From: Amphimedon queenslandica
Lineage: Eukaryota > Porifera > Demospongiae > Haplosclerida > Niphatidae
Direction: 5' to 3'
NCBI RefSeq assembly: GCF_000090795.2
Contig: NW_003546472.1
Location: 89,713 to 153,712, forward strand
Length of the DNA: 64,000 nucleotides
The notes under the pieces are model-generated. The model had not been told where the DNA came from and made no database searches. It was given only the letters and a program-made list of their open reading frames with translations. The translations under genes and the position numbers were made by a program. Positions 49,701 to 60,807 of the stretch are shown here, in pieces. Within the stretch, counting starts at the first letter, position 1. Each line of letters starts with the position of its first letter.

Positions 49701-52700
49701 ATCAGTTTTCACACAGCTTTTTAGCATTGATGTTTACTATGATGACAGTAAACTTAAGAGTTTGGATAAATTAAACCAAGCCTCATATGCTTCAAAGAAT
49801 TGCGAAACAAACAGCCTTTGAAAAGCTTTGTGCTGTACAGTATAGGGCAATATATTGGCAATTTTAATTGCCAAAATTAATTTCAGTAGCAGTAATTTTA
49901 AGTAACATTGATTGGGTAAAGCCCTTACAGATGAAATATTTCTATATGCATGCACATATGTCTGGGGAGGACTATAGAAGGCATGGCCAGGAGGCAGAGC
50001 TCATAATTTTTACATGCTAGTAGTGAATTTAATGAAACCTAGCATTACAATGTTATATCACTGCTGAAATGCAAATATTACAGGGTGGTTTTAATATGAT
50101 TGCCTGAAATAATAATTTGTTCCAACTCCCATTGTCCAAAAATTATTAACTAAGATATGAGTCTTCAAAAATGTACATTTTTGCTTCATTCAATATTACT
50201 TCCTGTTGTTGGGTGTGGCTAAATTTGACAAAAAATATGACCGTTAGGGGGTATATTCCCCCCCCCAAATATTTCAAAAAAATCACATTTCAATCTATTC
50301 ACAAAAAAATGTTGCATTTTTTCTACTGACATTAGTATGATAAAAATAATTTTTATAGATAAAAATTTTCACAAATTTTTTAAAATTTCAAAATTAGCGA
50401 AATTAAATTCTCATGAAATATACCCTATGTGGGGGAAATGATCATTTATTCTCATGCCTAGTAATGTAATTGCATTAATTAAAAAAAGATTAGGATCACT
50501 AGTTTTCATTATTTTAAGCATGGAACTGTGAGAAAAACCACAGGTAAGTGAATGCTTCTTGATTCCTATTCTCAGTCTTTTTCTTGCAGCTCCATACTTA
50601 GAATATTGAAAGCTAATAATTTCAATCTTTAAATTGGTGTCATTACATGAGAATAAAGGATCATTTCCCCTATACATAACCTCATTAACCAGCGTGCTAC
50701 CTCTAACTTCATTTACTTCAATGAGTCAAGATCAAAGTCTCTAAGTCGCTCTTCTGGTTGGCAGAATGCAGTACAAATGAATTGAATTATGGAAGAAGAG
50801 CAAAAAAAAAGCCAATCCAGCTCTAACTTTAAGCATAAAAGCAAAGGAACTGCTCACTGAATAAGCAGTTCCTTTACATCCATGCTTAAAGTTAAAGCTG
50901 CTTCTTGTACCGTATATAGACACCAATGAATCAGTGAGGAGCCTCTTTGCTGCTATTAATCTAAACAATTTTTTCACTTTATATTATGGAAATCTTTGTC
51001 CATCTCCATTTCTTTTGTGTAGCTTGCCATCCAAAGGGTGTGGTACTTGTGTGGGTAAAGATTTGATCACTCATAGATACTGTTGATTTCACTTTAGTTC
51101 AAACAGTCCGTATTGCATGAAGGTCACATGATGCTAATAAATTCTTTGACAGAAAGTTACTCACACCACATGCACCATTCGAACAGAAGTGAAATCAACA
51201 GTACTAGAAATGGACCATTTCTAGGACCGTGCTTTTCACTCCACTTGAATCTGCATGTTCCGTAAATCCCTCCCCCTCCATACTATGCATGTGTATTATG
51301 CAATTTACGGAGCATGCAAATGTGACCCAAGTTGAATGAAAAGCGCTGTATCTCAGGTGGAGGAATGATTCAAAAGTTGGGGGGTTGATGGGGACTGAAC
51401 ATAAAAAAGCAAGTGAACATGTACTGCCATAAGTGCTCTTGACAGCCTAATTCCTGTCATATTTTATTGCTACATTAATTCACACTATGCCCATTCAAGT
51501 AAATGAAGTTTTAGGCTAAAAATAACCTAGTAATAACTTCAAATTAAGTCATGTAACGGCATTTCTTAATCTTCATTTGCCAAAAATTGGGAGAGGAGGC
51601 TAAGTCCCTCTTGCTGAAAAGTTAGGGGGGGCTTCAGCCCACTTAGCCCCCCCTTTCCTACACCTATGTATCTATGGATCACATTTGCATCTTCCATGAA
51701 CTGTATAATACATGTGTGCACATGGAATGGAGGGAAATGATTCACGGAACACAAAATGATCCAAGTAAAGTGAAAAGCAGAGTATAAAGGAATGGATTTG
51801 TCTGCATCTATGCCTCTTATGACGTGACATTTAGCCTCAGACATTGACAGGATGTAACTTTGTAACTGGGCATTTGGAAGGCTCATATCTCAGTGAATAA
51901 TTTTTTTAGATAATGGGAGTTGGAACACATTACTATTATGGTCCAGCAATTTGCAAGTAGGGTAGTTCCCTTGCATTTTTTGTTAATTAACTTCATTGTT
52001 TCTATATACTAGTATGTCAGCTTATCTAAAATTTGCCGGCAGTGATGATCACATATATGTATATATAGGCATATATATGTGCTATACTATTGCAATTGCA
52101 AGAACACTGCTGAGTATAGCAGAATTCATTTTTAGAATAAGCCAAAACTAAGAAAATGCATAAGAAGTTAGGATCGAACAATAAATGAAGTTGTCAACCA
52201 TAACTTGAACCATCGTAGTGGCATCATGGAGCGGAGTTTTGTTTACATGCAAATATTAAACAGATACACATAATCAATGCCAATTAATCTTATCATCTTC
52301 AGCCAAGCTTAATTCCCAAACAAACAATGATTTCAACTGTAGCAATCATAACACTAATGATGATACAGTACATGCATGACTACAAGCAACAATTTTTCAA
52401 TTTCTGCATTATGAAATATCAAAGTGGTATATGATTGATATTTCCCATAAGCCACATAGCAAATTAGTAACACCATAAAATGAAATTGCAACAATAATTA
52501 TTTGCATTGAATAATATTAAAATTCAACAGCCTAATTCCAGACAACAAAATTGCCAGCTTTGAAAGGGAAATAAAATTATAGTAAACAAAACCATAGTTG
52601 GCTTGCATAGTGCTTTGTAACTAGTAATTGCCAACATTTTTCTACTAATATTCACCCAAATATATTAACATTAATTTTTTCCTTATTACTTCAGATTTAG

Positions 52701-53542
52701 GTTTCATAATGGTTAAATTGCAAAAGTGTATGTAGCAGCCTATATCTCTCAGTTCTCCTCATGCAATGGCATGCATATTAAGGTAGATCTAGCAGAGGCT
52801 TTTATAATTATATGGACTTTATTACATGCGTACCCTATAGTGGGAAAATTGGAGGGAGTTAAATAAAATGGTTAATTTTGCATTTTGGCAGCCATTTGCA
52901 AAAATAAAATATCTGCCATTTGGAGCCATTATGCACATGCTCAATGGCACATGGCCACAAACTTGCCAAATTGAGATTTTCAAATTGGCAAAAGTCAGCA
53001 ATTTGACAAATTTATCTCTCCCAAAAATTTCCCACTACAGATCCTATAGGGCACTAACTTCTGCAAGTAATTATTGCATTACGTTATCCACCCACACTCA
53101 AGATTTGGATGGCAAGATTCAGTGTAGATATATACATGAGGAAACATGGCACAGAAGGCATTCGTGGCTTTCAGAGCTTGCCTGAGTGGCAATAAATGCT
53201 AGTAACAGTGAAGAATAATGCCCAGAATGTCTTCTGAGAAAAATCTTTATTGCACTTGAAGCGACTTGTCCACAAAGGCTGCTTTGGCCTCCTATCCATT
53301 GGTTTTGCCCGGCTGGCAGATTTGTTGGCAGAAAATTTTTGGGTGCATGCTGGTTGCAAATCACTGTTGTAAAATAATTTGCAAGCTATTATGTCAAATA
53401 CAATATGACACCATATTAAAATTGAGAGCTTATATATATATATATAATGAATAATTAAAACATGGTTGTTCTTATTCTTACCAGATCCAATAGAGGCCAT
53501 TATGATTAAGAACAAAAGTTGCAGAGCAAGCGAATTAGACAT
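31731..53542 (-). CDS. Adhesion-GPCR / tyrosine kinase fusion receptor with IgGFc-binding-like, Calx-beta, vWA and Ig ectodomain
   Basis: About 39 exons: 53542-53482 (signal peptide MSNSLALQLLFLIIMASIGS), 47421-47383, 47249-45849 (IgGFc-binding-like N domain 1), 45801-45676, 45617-45597, 45549-45358, 45037-44855, 44590-44390 (Calx-beta), 42812-42774, 42500-41061 (IgGFc-like domain 2), 40981-40856, 40801-40781, 40727-40533, 40337-40188, 40086-39868, 39711-39565, 39520-39323, 39226-39074, 38917-38678 (Calx-beta), 38608-38027 (vWA), 37966-37664 (Ig, runs into the gap), 37274-37261, 37207-37024, 36922-36786, 36715-36450 (hormone-receptor-like, KWPETNIGEIAVVNCPCG), 36397-36233, 36186-36092, 36040-35608 (GAIN), 35557-35357 (GPS, CFCNHLTSFAV), 34440-34316, 34232-33976, 33902-33830, 33471-32975 (seven helices), 32928-32842, 32788-32708, 32648-32318, 32274-32097, 32049-31907, 31854-31731 (kinase). 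Kinase marks: GQGEFGIVY, VAVKTLK, HRDLAARN, ADFGLS, LPIKWMAIES, WSYGVLCWEVF. Ectodomain exons are all phase 1 and multiples of three. Predicted role: surface adhesion receptor signalling by tyrosine phosphorylation. Confidence 0.85.
37275..37663. other. Assembly gap (389 N) within the receptor ectodomain
   Basis: It interrupts the coding region after the first Ig domain. The flanking exon end at 37261-37274 shows that at least one further exon lies in the gap. Long open frames drawn through the Ns are artefacts. Confidence 0.95.
43416..43544. mobile_element. 129-bp inverted-repeat element (ctacac-gcaaaa ends)
   Basis: The left end ctacactgcaaaacataag and the right end attttgctgtgtag are complementary, and an inner pair (atacctcag/ctgaggtaac) continues the stem. 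It sits in the 1.6-kb intron between the two receptor ectodomain modules. End sequence is hAT-like, by resemblance only. Confidence 0.65.
47790..49019 (+). pseudogene. Decayed DNA-transposon transposase in receptor intron 1
   Basis: The best-kept part, about 48790-49019, reads ALYHPKRLKEVHKDYN, QACEQTFAWLSRFHRI and THNHFFLHRRIKKRN before a stop. I recall this type of C terminus (CEQTF.WLSRF, FLHR..KRRN) from cysteine-cluster transposases of animals and fungi. Upstream pieces (CRKYTCSSKKLRQFL, VISHGGHIQM) lie in different frames separated by stops, so the gene is dead. Orientation is opposite to the host gene. Confidence 0.55.
49351..49626. repeat. 140-bp tandem duplication of a gtttac-rich sequence
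   Basis: Two adjacent copies begin tatcactgtatatcattg at 49351 and 49491 and differ at few positions. Each is built from degenerate units of about 20 bp (atgtttaccactgt). The degenerate units continue left to about 49300 and right to about 49740. Confidence 0.8.
50819..50899. repeat. 81-nt hairpin, 36-bp imperfect stem and 9-nt loop
   Basis: The arms start agctctaactttaagcat and end the complement of agctttaactttaagcat. About 31 of 36 positions pair, with mismatches clustered mid-stem, and the loop is cactgaata. Length and bulged stem resemble a microRNA precursor, but a very short foldback transposon is equally possible. It lies in receptor intron 1. Confidence 0.55.
51231..51346. mobile_element. 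MITE of the 'cactccacttg...caagt.gagtg' family, copy 1
   Basis: The left end gcttttcactccacttgaat and the right end caagttgaatgaaaagcgc are inverted repeats. Inner pair: tgttccgtaaat/aatttacggagcatg. The same family recurs at 51675 and 60808. Confidence 0.7.
51675..51780. mobile_element. MITE of the same family, copy 2 (eroded)
   Basis: The left end ggatcacatttgcatcttcc and the right end ggaacacaaaatgatccaag pair with each other and match copy 3 at 60808. The left tip is lost. Confidence 0.55.
52832..53050. mobile_element. Inverted-repeat element with ccctatagtgggaaaatt ends
   Basis: The left end is accctatagtgggaaaatt and the right end aaatttcccactacagatcctatag. The inner sequence repeats ttggcaaa/tttgccaa words. 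A related left end is at about 3205 in the MFSD2-like gene. Confidence 0.6.
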
Positions 53543-53836
53543 CGTTTTATCAGCGAAACTTTTATTGCCAGAGACAGGCTTGGGGGCTATAATCCTATTC
53601 CTATAAAACTGTTTTCTCTCTCAATCTTCCGTCATAAATCATGGTTCAGCCAAAGCACCACACCCACGCATCTAAAGTAGGCTAGGCTACAACATTTTGT
53701 TCTTGCCAAACACAGTTTAACCACAAGTAATAGTAGACTAACTTATATACCAGTAGAGAAATCGAGCAGGTCATCAGTGAGCAATAAGAGCTAGACTAAC
53801 ACTCACCCTTATTCACAAGCACCGTAGCACAAAAAA

Positions 53837-53859
53837 TAGTCTCGCCCTGGGCGAGACTA
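53837..53859. mobile_element. 23-bp palindrome with TAGTCTCGCC ends and near-perfect 9-bp flanking repeat
   Basis: Ten bases of the transposon tip (tagtctcgcc) and their complement meet over a 3-base centre (ctg). The flanks are cacaaaaaa (53828-53836) and cacaaaaat (53860-53868), 8 of 9 identical. It reads as an insertion reduced to little more than its two ends. Confidence 0.65.
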
Positions 53860-54442
53860 CACAAAAATACTACCCAAAAGACTACATGATTACAGTCAAA
53901 GTTACTAATAACTTTAAAACTATTTAATATTATGTAAAAAGTGAAATCATGAAGAGAAAAATTGAATTGTTCCTGTACCAATCTGTTCCGACCCTGCTGT
54001 GACTTAGTTAAGTCCCTAAATGAATCAATTGATAATAGAAAGCTTTCTTCTTTTTCTTTGACTATTGACATGCCATCACAGAACTGTAGGAAGACATGGA
54101 TATAATCATAACTCTATTAAAAAAACAATAAAAAAATTAATATACATGTACATAAACCCAGATGACACTAGGCAAGTTTATTGTCATTAATTTTTAATTA
54201 AAAGCATTGGCAAGTTGACAAGATTTATGCACCATTTATTTTATTTATTTTTATTTAGAGATGTATACACTATAGTACACATATTACAGAAAATTGGGTA
54301 CACAATTCAATCTAATCAGTGTTCATTTATCGTCACTCGAGTGCTTCTTTCTGAAATCATAGGTGTAGGAAGGGGGGGCTAGGGGGCTGAGCCCCCCAAC
54401 TTTTGGCAGATGAACAATAAGAAATACCATTACATGGCTTAA

Positions 54443-54838
54443 AGGGACACGTTCACGGAAATAGAATGCACACGTTACTGTAGAGGAAGTAAACATTAAA
54501 TTGGACGTGCGACAGATCATTAATTAATAGTTATGACACGTGTTTAGACACGCATAGAGAGTAGAGACAGAACAATCAGTCGCAGAACCAGGAGTAGGCA
54601 TCTGTAGAACACTTCTCTCGAACAGAATTAGCTCTTTTGCCACCCCAAGATACTCTTTTTAGTGAAGAAACACCAGGAATATTTACAAGTAGCCACTCGA
54701 GTAGCCATTTTGCCTTAATTATTAGGGGTGCGGCCGCACGTTATGAATAGTTATCAACACTAAACATCATCATTAATGATGTCATCTTGAAAAACGGGCC
54801 AGTTTTTCAAGATGACGTGCTTCCGTGCATGTGTCCCT
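54443..54838. mobile_element. TTAA-flanked element with agggacac ends
   Basis: agggacacgt begins after TTAA at 54439-54442 and acatgtgtccct (complement, in part) ends before TTAA at 54839-54842. Inside, 54781-54816 is a perfect 15-bp-stem hairpin with loop gggcca. The element interrupts an older repeat (54357-54950) whose inverted relative is at about 51440-51665. A piggyBac- or Kolobok-type mobiliser is inferred from the TTAA target. Confidence 0.7.
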
Positions 54839-55019
54839 TTAAGTTAAAGTTATTAGCAGGTTATTCTTAGCCTGAAATTTCATTTACTTTAATGGGCATA
54901 GTGTGAATTAATGTTACAGTAGCAAAAATATTATGACAGGAATTAGGCGTGCAGTAGTTGTCCAGAGCATGCACCTATGATAGTACATGTTTTCATGCTT
55001 TTTTTATGTTCAGCCCCCA

Positions 55020-56080
55020 TCAGCCCTCCCCAACTACAAAATCAGCTCAAACTTTTTACATAGCATAAGGACATTAATATGTATCAAAAAACGTAGTAAA
55101 AATGGGGGGTGATTTCGAAGTAATTTTTAAAAAAGTGTTCAGAAATCCTCATAATTAAAAAAATTGCCATAACTCAAAATCTATTAGTCAGAATTTGCTC
55201 AAACTTTCTACATACAATGTAGCATAAGGATATCAATATGTATCAAAATATAAACAAAATGGAGGGTGTTTTCAAAGCCATTCTTTGAAAAATCCACGAG
55301 CTATATACATACAGGCTATTTTGAAATTTGCTGATTTTAAAAATTACCACAACTAATTTTTTTTAGACAGAATCGGCTCAAACTTTCTACATAGCACAAG
55401 GACATTACAGTAGTTATATCATAAAACACAATAAAAATGGGGGTGTTTTTGGAGTCATTTGACCACTACTAAAGTCTATTCACTTTCACTTGACCCCTGG
55501 CTTTTTTCAATCAATAAATAACTATGTGACATCCGCATTCTTTACGTATTTGTGGTTTTGGAATTGTTTTTTGTTGCGCGGAAGAGATGCAGATAAGTAG
55601 CAGCTGAATTATTCTGGCTGTTCTAGCTGCATAATTGCGGTCAAAGGTATGTCATTGAGTTTATACAGGGACATCCAAAAAAGGCTAAGGCCTTATCATT
55701 TTGACCCGATATTTTTATCTAAAGGACGGGAAGGGCCTAGCAATTCTAATGGTGCAAACAAAATTTTTAAGTTCCATGTTTATCAAAAGTTATAACAAAA
55801 AATCAATAGGTCAGGTGAAACTGAATAGACTTTAATAAATTTTAGTCTAAAATGTCTCAAACTTTCAACATACAATGTAGCATAAGGACATCAGTAATTC
55901 AGTATGTATCACAAAACATAATGAGATGTGGGGTATTTTCAGGAACATTTTAAGGAAACATACATGTAGTACATCAGAAATTTGCTAATTTTGAAAATTG
56001 GTAATAATTAGTCAAAATTGGCTCAAACTTTATAAATAATATTAGAACATTATGTATTGAAAAATTAAAGAAAAAATAAG
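55020..56080. repeat. Array of degenerate units of about 110-170 bp ('aatcagctcaaactttctacatagc' family)
   Basis: At least five degenerate units share the words gctcaaactttctacata, agcataaggacatcaata and tgtatca-aaa, then a ggggtgttttggagccatttt block. The same family is found near 2610-2870, 5690-6120, 19420-19460, 22440-23050 and 34700-35110. Some units retain partial reading frames but no shared protein. Confidence 0.7.
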
Positions 56081-56951
56081 AAATGCTTTTGGAGCTATTT
56101 TTGGAAGAGAACATGAATGCCTGTATAGCACTAACAATAGCCATCTAAAGAGCAACATATTCCGATTATAAATCAATCCCAGATCACAAAAACTAAAACT
56201 CCACCACATTAAAGGATCATATGCTATACAATAAACAATGTACAAACCTCATAATGATAGTTCATACAAGTCAAGTCCCTCCAACAGGTATCACCTCTCA
56301 TCTTTATCAAACCCTAAAGAAGGTTCCAATATTCAATCACATCCTATCTCTCACTTACAGCTCTAATCATAAAGCGGAATATCATCCAGCGATTTCCACA
56401 GACATTGGTCCAGCTTGTGGGCGTGTGATGTGGAAACTGGCTCAAACTCAAAACTGGAGATAAGAATATTGCAAGGAAACCCATTTCAAGTAACTGAGAC
56501 TCCCAACCTACATGTACATGTACATGAATATTAATAATGTACACACATTACACAGTACACAATGAGCACATTATAATTAATTCAATTACTGCATACAATT
56601 ACAAGCAGGGATATAACAGACTATGTAACCCTACGTATATCCCTGATACAAGTACCTAACAAATAATAACAATGGTAGTAAACTAACGATTACTGACCCA
56701 CATTAGATAATGACTGATACAGTCTCCACAATATAAAGAACATAATTATCTACATTTCCTTCCTGCACCAAGAAAACACTATTGTACCAAACACCACCAG
56801 TCCCACTGTTACTACTGATTCTAAACTAAAACCAATATGCTATTCTGGTACCCACCAAAATAACATTGGGACCAAACTTATGCACTGCCTATTATGTTCT
56901 CTCAAATATTCTGAAGGTAAGCTTATAAGTGAATTGGTAGGAGCCCATTTC

Positions 56952-57660
56952 TCAAGTTTCCAGGAGCTGTTTATTCTGATGAAGTGCAATAAGAAATGAT
57001 ACAACTAAAAATAAATTCAAGACAGAGATTGTAACATCAATTTGAGCAACAACTGAAACCCCTCTGTAATAGTTCACTATCCATATAAATGTGCTACGTA
57101 CATGTATTGTCTTTTAGTACATTTTAGTACATGTACACAGCTTTTGAAATATCGTATAGCTGGCTTTGTTTGCTGGAATCTATTTTGTGCTCTCTAATGC
57201 ATGCGCACAAATTAAAACCATATTAATTTAGCACACTCTAATTGAACGTGTATGCATTGCTGTGTATCAGGGACAAATCTAAGGGTGGGCCTGGCCTACC
57301 CAAAAGTTTTGTGCCGTGATATAAAAATTGACTTGTTAATGTACACTGTGAAGCATGACTTTACAAACAATTTTTGGAGCTCATTTTAACTGGCTTAATC
57401 TTGAAAATTTTGACTTTCAATGCCTGTATGATATGCAGGCTTTGTTGGCCACACCCACTAATTATGTTAAGATATTGGGATTGGTAGAGGTAGTCGCAGA
57501 CTGTAGTTGACAATAAATATGGTCAAAACTCAAGTTAATACAAAGAGGAAAAACAGAGAGAGAGAAAGAGAATACACCTGAGCAGAGAGATCATCAGAGA
57601 GAGTAACAATAACGACTGAATGAACAGAACGATAACAGAAACAGTAGACAGTGCATGCAT
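56952..57660 (-). CDS. Possible two-exon small membrane protein, 64 aa
   Basis: A first exon 57660-57578 begins with ATG and encodes a hydrophobic stretch (VIVLFIQSLLLLSLMISLL). A second exon 57063-56952 completes an Arg codon in phase and continues with a second hydrophobic stretch (SVLNLFLVVSFLIAL) to TGA. Splice sites fit GT-AG. I do not recognise a family. Simple composition makes chance a real alternative. Confidence 0.22.
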
Positions 57661-58662
57661 CACAACTTATATAATACTAGCCATAACCACATGTATGAAT
57701 AAGATAACCACAAACTAAAAATACAATATCAATAATAATTAAGATAGATTGACAAGTGTACATTATAATACTATTATTTCTAACAAATTACCCCACCTAC
57801 ATCATCAGTACCCACCAAAGAATTTAATCCTAGATCCGTCCCTGCCGTGTATGCATCAACAGGAGTCCATATTGTGGGGTTGGGGTTTAGGGTTTGGACT
57901 CCTGGCGTCAATTATTAGTCTGCATAAATTTTAAATAGACCACCCTAGGCGAGAATTGAATGCGTAGGAAGATTATTAGAAATTTTTACAGTTGTAAGGC
58001 GTGGTTTAAGATGAAATAAATTCCGGCCGCCATTTTGGTTGGCAACTTTCAATGGAGAACAAACGGGTCGACATAAAAATAAACCTGTATTAAGAATTCT
58101 AGAGCGAATTTGACCAAATGTTTCACAGGATAAGCTTAAAGGTAGCTATTCTTTCTTATAACAAGCACTTTTTAGCTATTGATAGAGCTACAGCAGGTAA
58201 GTGAGGCATTTTCTTCGTGCCTCCATTGACTTCCTTAACAAACTTGCCAACCAAAATGGCAGCCAATTATGGTGCGTGGGCGGATACCATATATAAAATT
58301 AATGAAATTCATAGCTTTCGCAATTCTCACTCTGGGTGGTCTATATACTTGCCAGATCTGTTACAATAATAGTAGTAAGTTACATAGCCTGCTGAACTAC
58401 GCTCCTTTGGAGAAGAATGTAGGACAAATGAAGATCGTGAACTTGTCTGATATTGCGGTTCTTTCCACTGCAGAAACTCAGCTAACGTGGTGAATAGTCT
58501 CGCGTAGCCAGACCACGCCCTCCGTACCTGCGGGGTAGTGGTCTGGTGTACTGAGCTTGGCAAAGTTGTTCAAGGAAGTGAAGTGATAATAGGAAGCCAT
58601 ACACGTTTAATGCAATATCGTTGAATTTTTAATGTAATAATAGTAGGTGCGGCTATGACAAA

Positions 58663-58956
58663 ATGGTGGGAGTTTGCTGTGTATGTGCATCTGATGTTTC
58701 AGTTGGAACTAAGAAGACAAAGAGGCGGAAAGTCAGTGGAGAGGCATCCAAATTGGCCATCAATGTCATAGACAATCTATCAGAGCGTGTCTATTATAAA
58801 AAATTGTCTAGTATTGTTAGTTCCAAAGCCTTTTTATGCCATAAATGTAACAGGAGACATCTTGCATTCTCTTTGCAAGAATGTCTCTTACAGACAGTGG
58901 AAAATGAAGAAATTCAGGATTGGATTATTGAACGCATCATTCCAAACTTCATTTAA
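58663..58956 (+). CDS. Cysteine-rich 97-aa ORF of the 2.0-kb element
   Basis: It starts MVGVCCVCASD and has a second pair near the C-terminal half (FLCHKCNRRH), a spacing that suggests one zinc-binding unit. It resembles the N-terminal cysteine module of the transposase candidate in the 5.3-kb element in position and style, with a basic patch (KKTKRRK) after the first pair. It ends in a stop just before the convergent helicase remnant. It may be the surviving first exon of a transposase. Confidence 0.55.
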   Translation: MVGVCCVCASDVSVGTKKTKRRKVSGEASKLAINVIDNLSERVYYKKLSSIVSSKAFLCHKCNRRHLAFSLQECLLQTVENEEIQDWIIERIIPNFI

Positions 58957-58967
58957 AATTCAATAAT

Positions 58968-60277
58968 TTACAGCTTTATACATACATCACAACAATTATT
59001 ATTATCATTATCAGTTGAATCATGATTCATAACAAATAAAAAATCGTTGAGTAACAATTGCCTGCAGCATTTGGTTTTGTTGTTTCCATAATCTTTGACT
59101 CCTTGTTCTACAAATTTGCTAGGCTTTCCATATAGTAGAATAGCTTTAGATGGCTTATTGTCATGTCCTGCTCTGCCTGATTCCTGAACATACTGTTCTA
59201 GACTGGAAGGAGGACGCCAGTGATAAATAACTCGGACATCAGCAACATCAACCCCCATACCGAAGGCGCTTATTGTCATGTCCTGCTCTGCCTGATTCCT
59301 GAACATACTGTTCTAGACTGGAAGGAGGATGCCAGTGATAAATAACTCGGACATCAGCAACATCAACCCCCATACCGAAGGCAGTAGTCGCCAGTACAAT
59401 ACGCAATATTCCTTTCGGATCACTAAAAGACCTTAAAACGCTCTCCTTTACTTCTACAGTAGATGCCCGTGTATACTTCATTACCATAGCAAATTCCAGA
59501 TGCTTTGGGTGGTGTGGTGGGAATGTAATATAAGGTCCTAACTTTCGTGACAGTATACGGTACATAACTTGACAATCGCTATAGTTCTGTTGAAAGATTA
59601 TAGTCTTAGGATATTCCATACCCATTTCCTTCAGTTCCTTGGCTATCTCCTCACAGAACTCTTCTATTTCAGGCAGAGGTTGCACTTCATAATATATGTT
59701 ACTTCGATCAGGTAAACACCCTATTAAAACTGGTTCCCTCAGAGATAAACTCTGGCAGACAATACGAAAAGTATGTTTAGTTGCTGTTGCTAATGCAACC
59801 AATTTATTTTTGTATATAGGAGATAACAGCATGTTCCTATACATGGGATTGCAAATCAAACTTTCCGGACTGATGTATAGCAGTTGGATATCTCCATGAA
59901 GCACCTTCTCTATTGCAGTCGAATCAAGTTGACCTTCACCTACAAACTCAGCAACAATGCCCATCAGTAAAAACTTTGCTTTCTGGTCCATCATGAGGGA
60001 TACCAAAGGACTGACACAGATAACAATGCTGCCATATTGTTCTGTATAATACCTGGATTAATGTTCAGTATCATTTTTATTTAAACTAACCTTTGAATAA
60101 ATCAAATGCTACAGGTAAAAGTGCATATATCAAAGACTTTCCATATCCTGTAGGAAGTGACACAAACACATCATTGCCAGACATGAAAGTCATAATAGCT
60201 TCAAGCTGTTTTTCTTTCAAAGAAAACCCAAAACGACTGGCAGCTTCTAAAACACACTTTTCTAGCTTATCTTCCAT
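58968..60277 (-). pseudogene. Broken RecQ-like helicase of the 2.0-kb element
   Basis: Motif I (LPTGYGKS), motif Ia (CVSPLVSLMMDQ), motif IV (TIIFQQNYSDC), motif V (IVLATTAFGMGVD) and motif VI (QESGRAGHDN) are readable. The segment with motif II (DEAH) and the start of motif III is deleted: KNKLVALA runs directly into TATKHTFRIV. The joint after exon 60277-60091 is one base out of frame in my reading, and a 115-bp tandem duplication shifts the frame again near the end. No ATPase is expected. Confidence 0.8.
59153..59382. repeat. 115-bp tandem duplication inside the helicase remnant
   Basis: The unit starting gcttattgtcatgtcctgct lies at 59153-59267 and again at 59268-59382, with about one difference. 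115 is not a multiple of three, so the second copy breaks the helicase frame across motifs V-VI. Confidence 0.9.
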
Positions 60278-60807
60278 TTTATAAATAGGCGCGGTCAAAA
60301 TGATTTTGACCACGCATTTTTAATTATGCCTAATTCATTAGCTTTATTGGTCTGACGTAGTTCTCACTGACCAAGCCGACGGTCAGCCTTTGAACAACTT
60401 TGCCAAGCTCAGTACACCAGACCACTACCCCGCAGGTACGGAGGGCGTGGTCTGGCTACGCGAGACTAAGGCCCCCCCCCTAGATCCGCCACTGGCTATA
60501 GCATATGCTATAAGAATTATTTACTGCACATACGATAGTGTGTATACAATGAGTATAACTAACTATTTACTACCTGCAAATATCGTTCTATTCTTGAAGA
60601 AAGTGACAGAGAAGCTCTCTTAGTGCTACCTTTTCTGCAACAGCTGAGCGTTACAACAGTCAACAGTGTCCGCGCATAATCAAATTCATATCTATGGGAT
60701 CACGTGATCAATTTCCAATCCCGGTTACGTAGTCTATAATATCTATGGTCTTGCATACGGAAAGGTTGTTCCGTGATCCAAGTGGGCTGAAAGACGCTGT
60801 AGTATGA

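Larger units (their letters stand above)
53900..56454 (-). other. Unassigned possible exons upstream of the receptor gene
   Basis: Two minus-strand stretches look exon-like. 54116 to about 53935 opens after an AG with SYDYIHVFLQFCDG, KEKEESFLLSIDSF and QGRNRLVQEQFNF. 56454-56360 follows a good acceptor and in one frame gives FEFEPVSTSHAHKLDQCL and SLDDIPLYD before a stop, while another frame stays open to a GTAAGT donor. I could not join them into a gene. The rest of 53543-58494 is repeats and unassigned AT-rich sequence. Confidence 0.25.
58495..60469. mobile_element. 2.0-kb deletion derivative of a helicase-bearing transposon
   Basis: Perfect 79-bp terminal inverted repeats (58495-58573 and 60391-60469) start TAGTCTCGCGTAGCCAGACC. 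The interior keeps a short plus-strand cysteine-rich ORF and a minus-strand RecQ-like helicase, the same layout as the 5.3-kb element, but the transposase body is gone. The flanks (gtggtgaa on the left, aggcccccc on the right) show no target duplication, so one end may have been rearranged. Confidence 0.85.

Noticed and set aside
58495-60469. 9-bp target duplication around the 2.0-kb element
   Set aside because: Flanking bases gtggtgaa and aggcccccc do not match in any register that I tried.
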